This document shows positions 6,297-10,950 of a stretch of 10,950 nucleotides of DNA, in pieces. The translations under genes were made by a program, and so were the position numbers. Every line of letters starts with the position of its first letter. Position 1 is the first letter of the stretch. The notes under the pieces were generated by a model that had not been told where the DNA came from, ran no database searches, and saw nothing but the letters and a program-made list of their open reading frames with translations. The DNA comes from CAIWKO01 sp964469155 (GTDB lineage: Bacteria > Bacteroidota > Bacteroidia > Bacteroidales > CAIWKO01): NCBI GenBank assembly GCA_964469155.1, contig CAYXXU010000104.1, forward strand, positions 1 through 10,950. The letters are read 5' to 3'.

Positions 6297-6720
6297 TTTG
6301 TTCATTTTTAATATTATTAATATAAAATCTGTAAAATCCTTCTTTAATTTCATCGCGTACCCTTCTGTAAACGGGCATTCTTTCTTCTTCCGTTCCTTGG
6401 GCATCGGCAGGATCGTCGAAGCCGATATGCAGTCGTTTGCCGACTTTGCCCGTAAACACAGGGCATATTTCTTTGGCGCCGTCGCAAACGGTAATCACAA
6501 AATCGAAAGCTTCGTCGAGAAATATATCCACCTGTTTGGGGCTCTGTCCGCTGATATCTACACCCAGTTCTGCCATAGCTTTTACGGCAAAGGGGTTCAC
6601 TTTTTGTTCGGCTTTGGTTCCGGCCGAATACACTTCCAAATAAGCATCAAAGGATTTCAGGAAACCCTCGGCCATCTGGCTGCGACAGGTATTTCCGGTG
6701 CAAATGATCAGTATTTTCAT
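6286..6720 (-). CDS. arsC: Arsenate reductase, thioredoxin-coupled ArsC type
   Basis: ArsC reduces arsenate, As(V), to arsenite in the cytoplasm, using a cysteine relay recharged by thioredoxin. The 144-residue product has the low-molecular-weight phosphatase-like loop CTGNTCRS (residues 7-14: nucleophile Cys7, Cys12, Arg13, Ser14). The two resolving cysteines Cys79 and Cys86 (VCDGAKEICP) are seven apart, as in Staphylococcus aureus ArsC (82 and 89). The family segment GFDDPADAQGT (100-110) follows. The frame extends upstream to 6825, but the ATG at 6720 gives the canonical MKILIICTGN start and lies just after the stop of the rhodanese-like gene. The cytoplasmic mini-thioredoxin at 10231-10470 is a possible reductant. 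The arsenite product can leave through the ACR3 carrier at 2711-3781. Confidence 0.95.
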   Translation of the reverse strand: MKILIICTGNTCRSQMAEGFLKSFDAYLEVYSAGTKAEQKVNPFAVKAMAELGVDISGQSPKQVDIFLDEAFDFVITVCDGAKEICPVFTGKVGKRLHIGFDDPADAQGTEEERMPVYRRVRDEIKEGFYRFYINNIKNEQNGK

Positions 6721-6722
6721 GT

Positions 6723-7151
6723 TTATTTGTTTTTTATTTTTCCCATGGGTTTTAACATACACGGACATTGGCCGCTCATTTGTTCTTTGGGGTCTTTCAC
6801 CACAGGAAACCCGTCCTGTTCCCAATCCAAAATTCCCCCTGCCAGGTTGGCCACCACAAATCCTGCATTCATAAGTTTTATAGCTCCTTCTTTGCTGTGC
6901 AGACCCGTGGCATCCGACACTATCAAAGGCTTATCTTTTGGCAATAATGCCATATTATTATCTAATAATTCAAGCGGGCAACTGATATAATTGTCCACCT
7001 GAAAGGTTTTCATTGCTACCTGATCTTCCCTGCGCAGATCGACCAAAAAGGCTCCTTGTGATATGGCAGCAAACACCTCTCTTGCCGACAAGTGGCGAAT
7101 TCCGTTTATTTCAAAGCCCATTTCCTGAAAAAAGTCTTTCTTCATAAACAT
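6723..7151 (-). CDS. Rhodanese-like protein with Asp in place of the catalytic Cys
   Basis: A rhodanese fold is visible across about residues 15-118: HLSAREVFAAI, FLVDLRREDQ (about 35-44), ISCPLELLD, KPLIVSDATGLHS (74-86), and the C-terminal GFVVANLAGGILDWEQDGFPV (97-117). Active sulfurtransferases have a Cys at the start of the loop that ends here in GLHS; this protein has Asp80, so cyanide-type sulfurtransfer is unlikely. The tail beyond the domain adds a CxC pair (QCPCMLKP, Cys129 and Cys131), which could bind a thiophilic metal or replace the lost cysteine. Similar proteins occur in other Bacteroidota metal and arsenic clusters. The stop at 6723 is 2 nt from arsC, and the start at 7151 is 1 nt after the permease stop. 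M3 (7145) is an equally possible start. Confidence 0.8.
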   Translation of the reverse strand: MFMKKDFFQEMGFEINGIRHLSAREVFAAISQGAFLVDLRREDQVAMKTFQVDNYISCPLELLDNNMALLPKDKPLIVSDATGLHSKEGAIKLMNAGFVVANLAGGILDWEQDGFPVVKDPKEQMSGQCPCMLKPMGKIKNK

Positions 7152-7152
7152 T

Positions 7153-8190
7153 TCAAAAGATCCAGTTAAACAAAAAGCCTACGATCATGATCCCACAACC
7201 GACTACGGCAATAAACGTAAATATCAAAGGGAGTTTCAATACTTTTCTGAGAATGATCATTTCGGGTAACGACAAACCTATCACCGACATCATAAAAGCA
7301 AGCGAAGTTCCCAGGGAGGCACCTTTTTCTATCAGCACAGAAACGATAGGAACAATACCGGCCGCATTAGAATATAAGGGAATCCCTATCAATACAGAAA
7401 GCGGAACTGCATACCAAACATCTTTACCCATGATGGAAGCCATGAATTCGGCAGGTACATAGCCATGAGCGGCTGCACCCACGCCAATACCCAGGGCAAC
7501 ATACATCCAAACCTTTCCCACTATCTCTTTTACGGCTTCATATCCAAACTTGATTCTGTCGCTGAAATGAACTTTTTCTTCACCCAAAGCATTCACTCCG
7601 ACTTTGGTTTCGTAAACCCAGGGTTCCACCCACCGGTTCAGTTTGAGCTTTCCAATGACCCATCCGGCAGTGATGGCTATTACCAGACCTGTCCCTACAT
7701 AAACCAAAGCCACTTTCCAGCCGAACATGCCATACAAAAGCACCACAGCCACTTCGTTGATCATAGGAGCTGCGATCAGAAAAGAAAAGGTAACACCTAA
7801 AGGCACCCCTGCCTCAACAAATCCTAAAAACAAAGGAATGGCCGAACAGGAACAAAAGGGAGTGACAACTCCTAACAAGGAAGCCATCACGTTTCCCATA
7901 AATGTCTTTTTACCTCCCAAGGCTCTGCGCGTTCTTTCAGGGGTAAAGAATGTACGGATGATGCCTACAAAGAAAATGATCAAAGTCAATAACAGCATCA
8001 CTTTAGGGAACTCATAGATAAAGAACCAGATGGTTTCTGCCAAATGAGCACCTTTGGTCATGCCAAAAGCAGAGAAAACAAGCCAGTCAGTGAAGGGTTG
8101 CTGGAAATGATACAACAGATACCAGATTGGTAATAATAAGAGCGGCAGTATGACTTTGCCTTTCCGGCTGGTGAAGAAATGGGCTGCCAT
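7153..8190 (-). CDS. COG0701-family permease, ArsP-type organoarsenical efflux candidate
   Basis: The 345-residue polytopic membrane protein (about eight to nine helices) belongs to the DUF318/COG0701 permeases. The signature TPFCSCSAIPLFLGFVEAGV (110-129; Cys113 and Cys115), the following FSFLIAAPMINEVAVVLLYG, and the mirrored second half (GIPLYSNAAGIVPI, then SVIGLSLPEMIIL) are typical. ArsP, a member of this family, exports trivalent organoarsenicals such as methylarsenite and reduced roxarsone; other members are linked to Cu/Zn efflux. Its position between ArsG-like and ArsC genes favours an arsenical substrate, but the sequence alone does not decide this. Its start overlaps the stop of the upstream gene by one base (TAATG). 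Confidence 0.87.
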   Translation of the reverse strand: MAAHFFTSRKGKVILPLLLLPIWYLLYHFQQPFTDWLVFSAFGMTKGAHLAETIWFFIYEFPKVMLLLTLIIFFVGIIRTFFTPERTRRALGGKKTFMGNVMASLLGVVTPFCSCSAIPLFLGFVEAGVPLGVTFSFLIAAPMINEVAVVLLYGMFGWKVALVYVGTGLVIAITAGWVIGKLKLNRWVEPWVYETKVGVNALGEEKVHFSDRIKFGYEAVKEIVGKVWMYVALGIGVGAAAHGYVPAEFMASIMGKDVWYAVPLSVLIGIPLYSNAAGIVPIVSVLIEKGASLGTSLAFMMSVIGLSLPEMIILRKVLKLPLIFTFIAVVGCGIMIVGFLFNWIF

Positions 8191-8903
8191 TACATCATTT
8201 CCTTAAAATAAAAGATATACACATAGTAAAACCCCACCAAAATGAAAGCAACCGCCACAATACGACGGAACCATTTCTCAAATATCTTCACCTTATTATA
8301 GAATCCGCCAATACTTGAAAGGCTGAAGGCAAGCAAATAAGCAACAATGATCACAGGCAGCCCCGTAGCAATGGCAAAAACCACTGGCAGAAACAAGCCT
8401 GAAGGACTACTAATGGTGATGGGGATCAGCATGCCGAAATACAATACACCGCTGTAGGGACAGAAAGCCAGCGCAAACAAAATTCCTAACAGCAATGCAC
8501 TCCACCAGTTCTTCTTTTTTTTGCTGTTTTGCATACGGTCGCTCAATTTACTGAACCCCGGGAATTTGATCTTAATAAAATCGAACATCAGTATGCCGAC
8601 AATGATAAGCAAAGGTCCCAGGAATTTTTCTCCATTCAGTTGAAAGAATTTGGCCACATGGAATTTACTGGCCCCAAAATAAAGAATGATCCCAATAGCA
8701 GTATAGCTGACGGCCCGGCCCAGCGTATACCACAATCCATTGAAGAATATGGTTCTTCTGTTTTCCATATCCTTACTGATAAATCCTATGGCTGTGATGT
8801 TGGTAGCAAGAGGGCAGGGGCTTATAGCTGTCATGATGCCCAGAATAAAAGCCGACAGAAAAGGAACATTGGTAGCATCGAGCCAGTTTTGTAAAACTTC
8901 CAT
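8190..8903 (-). CDS. arsG: ArsG-like CcdA/DsbD-superfamily permease
   Basis: The 237-residue, about six-helix membrane protein has the two half-repeats of the CcdA superfamily. Each half carries its conserved Cys: AISPCPLATNITAIGFISK (Cys30) and ALAFCPYSGVLYFGMLIP (Cys148). The SPCPLATNITAIGFI segment is characteristic of the ArsG group, described from the arsEFG operon of Shewanella putrefaciens 200, where it takes part in resistance to nitro- and aminoaromatic arsenicals. A thiol-electron transporter that feeds the neighbouring CxxC exported proteins is a sound alternative, since the fold does exactly that in DsbD. The gene follows the second ArsF-like gene after 5 nt and is translationally coupled to the COG0701 permease. 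The Lys-rich stretch at 126-132 marks a cytoplasmic loop between the halves. Confidence 0.82.
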   Translation of the reverse strand: MEVLQNWLDATNVPFLSAFILGIMTAISPCPLATNITAIGFISKDMENRRTIFFNGLWYTLGRAVSYTAIGIILYFGASKFHVAKFFQLNGEKFLGPLLIIVGILMFDFIKIKFPGFSKLSDRMQNSKKKKNWWSALLLGILFALAFCPYSGVLYFGMLIPITISSPSGLFLPVVFAIATGLPVIIVAYLLAFSLSSIGGFYNKVKIFEKWFRRIVAVAFILVGFYYVYIFYFKEMM

Positions 8904-8908
8904 GGGTA

Positions 8909-9340
8909 TTACTTTATGAGGTCTTCAATTTTGCTTTTTAGCTCGACAATAAAGAGTTTCTCGTTATAGGCTTTGCCAAATGCCCAATTGCTCAGGTCTT
9001 CCGTTTTGGCTTCTTTACCTCTGTCATAGGTAGTGATGGCCAGGGTTGAACCATAGGCCTCGTATTTCGTTGCCAATTCTTTGTTCTCAGGCAATTCGCA
9101 ATTCACTATATAGAGATCGACCACGCCCAGTTCCAATTGGTTCAGAAAATTCTCGTTGAGTGTTTTTCTAACATAGGCCTCAATGTTTATGCAGGTATGG
9201 CAGCGATTGGTGATATGAAAGTAATACACTTTCAGTTTCAGGTTCTGAGGGTTGTTCGAAATAACGGTATCGCCTGTTTGTTGGGCGAACGACTGTAATG
9301 ACAAGGCAATTGCACAAAGCAGCAAGCTTAGTTTTTTCAT
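8909..9340 (-). CDS. arsF: ArsF-like exported CxxC thioredoxin-fold protein (copy 2)
   Basis: The 143-residue product has a cleavable signal peptide (MKKLSLLLCAIALSLQSFA, likely cut after Ala19). The mature domain opens with KVYYFHITNRCHTCINIEAY, giving a redox CxxC at Cys47/Cys50, then an alternating pattern compatible with a thioredoxin-like fold. A further cysteine is at 81 (IVNCELP). It matches the small proteins named ArsF family (putative nitrophenyl-arsenical reductase subunit), usually found beside ArsG. It is a diverged paralogue of the lipoprotein encoded directly upstream: both share YxFHxTNRCxxCxxIE, an AxxKYxAxGS segment and the same C-terminal helix. The ArsG-like protein, 5 nt downstream, could supply it with electrons. 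The actual substrate is not visible from the sequence. Confidence 0.8.
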   Translation of the reverse strand: MKKLSLLLCAIALSLQSFAQQTGDTVISNNPQNLKLKVYYFHITNRCHTCINIEAYVRKTLNENFLNQLELGVVDLYIVNCELPENKELATKYEAYGSTLAITTYDRGKEAKTEDLSNWAFGKAYNEKLFIVELKSKIEDLIK

Positions 9341-9345
9341 GAACT

Positions 9346-9879
9346 TTATTTTAAGTATTCGATGATTTGATTTTTCAGCACTTCAATAAACTTTTCCTGT
9401 TTGTTGCGGGCAAATTTAAATCCGGTACCCGTGAGGTCTGCAATATCTTCTTTTCCTTTAAAGACACGTGTTACGAACAAACCTGAACCGAAGGCCTGGT
9501 ATTTTTCGGATATGGCTGCATTGGCCTCATCATCCACATTTAATATCTGACGCTTGATTCGGCCCTGTTTCATTTCTGCTGCAAAGTAGGTGTTCAGGGT
9601 TTTCGTGGTGGCTTCTTCGATGGCAATGCATGAAACACATCGATTGGTAACGTGAAAGTTGTAGATCAGTACAACAGGTTTGTCTTGTTTTGCGTCTGTT
9701 TTTTTGCCGGAGTTTATACCCGCCGAAACCTGCAAAGAGCTGTCAGTCTTTTCGGTGGTTTTTACAATAGTATCTTTTCCTTCCACAACAGTGATAGTTT
9801 TGTTTCCTGAACTGCACGCAGTAACAAACATAGCCAGGAAAAAACCGGCCATAATAATAAATTGGAGTTTCTTTTTCAT
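9346..9879 (-). CDS. arsF: ArsF-like CxxC lipoprotein (copy 1)
   Basis: The 177-residue product begins with a lipoprotein signal (MKKKLQFIIMAGFFLAMFVTACSSG; lipobox VTAC, lipidated Cys22). A Thr/Lys/Asp-rich linker (23-66) leads to the ArsF-like domain: VVLIYNFHVTNRCVSCIAIE with CxxC at Cys81/Cys84, then a segment AISEKYQAFGSGLFVTRV and a C-terminal helix ending IEYLK. It is therefore membrane-anchored, while its neighbour copy is predicted to be soluble, giving an anchored/soluble pair. The gene starts 13 nt after the ArsR gene, the widest gap in the run, but no terminator or promoter sits there. The fold and the redox CxxC are clear; the arsenical-reducing role is inferred from the ArsEFG-like setting. 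Confidence 0.8.
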   Translation of the reverse strand: MKKKLQFIIMAGFFLAMFVTACSSGNKTITVVEGKDTIVKTTEKTDSSLQVSAGINSGKKTDAKQDKPVVLIYNFHVTNRCVSCIAIEEATTKTLNTYFAAEMKQGRIKRQILNVDDEANAAISEKYQAFGSGLFVTRVFKGKEDIADLTGTGFKFARNKQEKFIEVLKNQIIEYLK

Positions 9880-9892
9880 AAGCGGGGGTTAA

Positions 9893-10225
9893 TTATTTGC
9901 ATTGAAATTCGTTATCAGCTGAATTGCTTTGTAAAAATGTCTCAAGTAGTTTTTTTGCGGCGCACCATTTCTTGCGGTCGATGCAATATTTAATTTGAGG
10001 GGGGTCTATAGTACCTTGTATCAAACCGGCGTATTTCAGTTCTTTCAGATGTTGCGAAAGGGTCGATCGGGCAATAGGTATGTCGCCAATCATTTCACCG
10101 CTGGTGCAACAGGCATTCAATCCATTCAGCCTTTCTAAGATATATACCCTTGCCGGGTGACTCAGGGCTTTGGCAATAAGCGCTATTTGATTCTGTTGTT
10201 CAGTAAATTTGGGTTTAGCTGGCAT
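9893..10225 (-). CDS. arsR: ArsR-family metalloregulatory repressor
   Basis: The 110-residue winged-helix protein has the ArsR/SmtB pattern: QNQIALIAKALSHPARVYIL (helix 1-2), SGEMIGDIPIARSTLSQHLK (the recognition helix-turn-helix, about 42-61), LKYAGLIQGTIDP and the wing. It would repress the operon and let go of DNA when a thiophilic metalloid binds. The classical ELCVCDL site is absent. Candidate ligands are the adjacent Cys39-Cys40 (NACCTSGE), Cys81 and Cys88 (YCIDRKKWCA) and Cys109. This pattern does not fit the textbook As(III) sites, so the inducer could be As(III), an organoarsenical or another soft metal. It is the second gene of the operon, 5 nt after the mini-thioredoxin. The dyad at 10485-10504 is its likely operator. 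Confidence 0.93.
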   Translation of the reverse strand: MPAKPKFTEQQNQIALIAKALSHPARVYILERLNGLNACCTSGEMIGDIPIARSTLSQHLKELKYAGLIQGTIDPPQIKYCIDRKKWCAAKKLLETFLQSNSADNEFQCK

Positions 10226-10230
10226 CGTTT

Positions 10231-10470
10231 TTATTTGTGTTTTTCAATGATCTCTTTTAACTCTTTCATGCCGGGGACTCTTCCGCTGAGCACTAATGTA
10301 TCATTAATTACCAGTCCCGGAGTACGCATAATACCGTAGCCCATTATTTTCTGAATATCTTCCACCTTTTCTACATCGGCTGAATAATTCATTTCGGTTA
10401 ATGCATTGATCACCGATTTTTCTAAGGTTTTACAGTTTGAACAACCTGTTCCTAATACTTTTATGTTCAT
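10231..10470 (-). CDS. Mini-thioredoxin, redox-active disulfide protein 2 type
   Basis: The 79-residue cytoplasmic protein has a minimal thioredoxin fold with the active site GTGCSNCKTLE (Cys10/Cys13) and the cis-proline loop MRTPGLVIND (about 48-57). It matches the TIGR00412-type small thioredoxins common in anaerobes and archaea. As first gene of the operon, it could reduce ArsC or feed the CcdA-like membrane proteins, which take electrons from cytoplasmic thioredoxin. Both are inferences. It may be the counterpart of the first gene in arsEFG-type operons, but I cannot confirm homology. The start at 10470 lies about 15-20 nt downstream of the predicted promoter -7 box, leaving only a short untranslated leader. 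Confidence 0.9.
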   Translation of the reverse strand: MNIKVLGTGCSNCKTLEKSVINALTEMNYSADVEKVEDIQKIMGYGIMRTPGLVINDTLVLSGRVPGMKELKEIIEKHK

Positions 10471-10484
10471 AATAATGTTTTTAT

Positions 10485-10504
10485 ATTTCGCAAAATTACG
10501 AAAT
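10485..10504 (-). promoter_or_regulatory. Candidate ArsR operator: perfect dyad over the -7 box
   Basis: ATTTCG (10485-10490) and CGAAAT (10499-10504) form a perfect 6-bp inverted repeat with an 8-nt spacer. The spacer, read on the minus strand, is the promoter -7 element TAATTTTG. A 10-bp direct repeat AATGTTTTTA (10474-10483 and 10502-10511) overlaps the flanks. Size and position suit a dimeric winged-helix repressor such as the ArsR encoded at 9893-10225. Confidence 0.72.
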
Positions 10505-10519
10505 GTTTTTAATAAACAA
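10491..10519 (-). promoter_or_regulatory. Bacteroidota-type promoter of the ars-hgc operon
   Basis: Read on the minus strand, TTG (10519-10517), 18 nt, then TAATTTTG (10498-10491) fits the Bacteroidota housekeeping consensus (TTTG at -33, TAnnTTTG at -7). Transcription would start near 10480-10485, about 10-15 nt before the ATG at 10470. No second promoter of this quality appears inside the twelve-gene run, where the gaps are too short. Confidence 0.72.
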
Positions 10520-10577
10520 GTAGAAAATAAAAATGCTCATTAATTTTTTTAAGCTGGCATCTGTCAGAATTAAAAGT

Positions 10578-10811
10578 TCAAGGATTGTCGCAGAAAAAAA
10601 GATCATTGACGGAACTTTCCGGATCGTTATTGGAAAGTTCTACTTCATTGTTTAAAGTTTCTACTGCGTTGTTTAAAGTTTCTACTTTGTTGTAGAAAAC
10701 CAAACCAAAATATTTCAAATAATGGAATAATGTCTCAATTGCTTCACAAATCATTGATAAATAAACAATAGGAAATAAGCCAGGAATTGGAAAAGTATTT
10801 TTATTCTTCAC
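10578..10811 (-). CDS. Doubtful small ORF containing heptapeptide repeats
   Basis: I do not recognise this 77-residue frame. It begins MKNKNTFPIPGLFPIVYLSM with a hydrophobic stretch, then repeats VETLNNA, VETLNNE, VELSNND, PESSVND (about residues 43-70), which are the direct translation of the 21-bp DNA repeat. The repeat would form an amphipathic or coiled segment. Base composition is that of intergenic DNA, and no promoter or homologue is evident. It may be only an open frame through a minisatellite. Confidence 0.22.
   Translation of the reverse strand: MKNKNTFPIPGLFPIVYLSMICEAIETLFHYLKYFGLVFYNKVETLNNAVETLNNEVELSNNDPESSVNDLFFCDNP
10627..10689. repeat. Second 21-bp tandem repeat, three copies
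   Basis: Three adjacent 21-nt units (10627-10647, 10648-10668, 10669-10689; typical unit TTGTTTAAAGTTTCTACTGCG) are followed by a partial TTGTAGAAA. The sequence differs from the repeat at 714-959, but the period is the same. Units two and three are nearly identical, unit one is more diverged. Confidence 0.75.
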
Positions 10812-10874
10812 TTTTATTGCGGGAAGCCAAAAAATGAATAATTTTACCGGACCAAGAATCTTAAAATTAAGACC

Positions 10875-10949
10875 GGGACGTTAGCTCAGTCGGTTCAGAG
10901 CGCATGCTTCACACGCATGAGGTCACTGGTTCGAATCCAGTACGTCCCA
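10875..10949 (+). tRNA. tRNA-Val (anticodon CAC)
   Basis: A complete cloverleaf can be folded. The acceptor GGGACGT/ACGTCCC has 7 pairs, the D stem is GCTC/GAGC, and the anticodon stem CATGC/GCATG holds loop TTCACAC (anticodon CAC, reading GTG valine codons). The variable loop is AGGTC, and the T arm ACTGG-TTCGAAT-CCAGT is canonical. The discriminator base is A at 10949. The window ends one base later, so whether CCA is encoded cannot be judged. It is the only plus-strand gene and is divergent from the ars-hgc operon. Confidence 0.96.
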
Positions 10950-10950
10950 C

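Larger units (their letters stand above)
10471..10874. other. Intergenic region between the ars-hgc operon and tRNA-Val
   Basis: The 404-nt spacer is AT-rich. Beside the operon promoter and operator it contains the 21-bp repeat at 10627-10689 and one minus-strand frame (10578-10811) that I consider doubtful. I see no transposase remnant or terminator of note. Confidence 0.5.

Noticed and set aside
6297..6404. Longer start for the Cys-rich protein at 6404
   Set aside because: The added residues are the out-of-frame end of arsC; starts at 6296 or 6305 are sufficient.
6721..6825. Longer ArsC start at 6825
   Set aside because: It would overlap the rhodanese-like gene by about 100 nt and add 35 unrelated residues before the canonical MKILIICTGN.
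1..10950. Classical mercury resistance (mer) genes
   Set aside because: No MerA flavoprotein, MerB lyase, MerR regulator or MerT/MerP transporter is encoded in the window; ArsC and the thioredoxin-like proteins do not resemble them.

Overview
The window looks like chromosomal DNA from an anaerobic member of the Bacteroidota (Bacteroidales-like). The evidence is an AT-rich composition, few Shine-Dalgarno sequences, a Bacteroidota-type promoter (TTG, 18 nt, TAATTTTG), a stand-alone LytTR regulator, and typical Bacteroidota intergenic repeats. Every protein gene I call is on the minus strand, so transcription runs from high to low coordinates. A tRNA-Val on the plus strand closes the right edge.

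Layout, left to right. 1-79 is the start of a YjbQ/UPF0047-family gene cut by the window edge. 158-526 is a small four-helix membrane protein of the HsmA/TIGR03987 family. 714-959 is a 21-bp minisatellite. 1085-1840 is an unrecognised protein with a fibronectin-III-like part, followed by its own terminator. 2028-2378 is a LytTR-only DNA-binding protein. 2592-2631 is a strong bidirectional-looking terminator. 2711-3781 is an ACR3 arsenite efflux carrier whose two flanks carry the same 20-bp sequence in inverted orientation. 3782-3991 is a repeat-rich spacer. 3992-10470 is one tightly packed run of twelve genes.

The twelve-gene run is the main result. In transcription order it encodes: a mini-thioredoxin, an ArsR-type repressor, two ArsF-like CxxC exported proteins, an ArsG/CcdA-like permease, a COG0701 (ArsP-type) permease, a degenerate rhodanese, a thioredoxin-type arsenate reductase (ArsC), a Cys-rich one-helix membrane protein, a second CcdA-like membrane protein, and then HgcA and HgcB. 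HgcA/HgcB are the corrinoid protein and ferredoxin needed for microbial synthesis of methylmercury. Both are complete and carry the diagnostic residues: NVWCAAGK in HgcA, and two 4Fe-4S motifs, Cys73 and a C-terminal Cys-Cys in HgcB. Gaps between genes range from an 11-nt overlap to 13 nt, so hgcAB is probably the distal end of an arsenic-responsive operon.

The only clear promoter lies upstream of the mini-thioredoxin gene, and its -7 box sits exactly inside a perfect ATTTCG-N8-CGAAAT dyad, as expected for an ArsR operator. The testable picture is that arsenic (or another thiophilic metal sensed by ArsR) induces arsenate reduction, organoarsenical and arsenite export, thiol-redox proteins and mercury methylation together. 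The two undescribed proteins immediately upstream of hgcA, both rich in cysteine pairs, are candidate accessory factors for metal or electron handling by HgcAB. No mer genes (merA, merB, merR) are visible.
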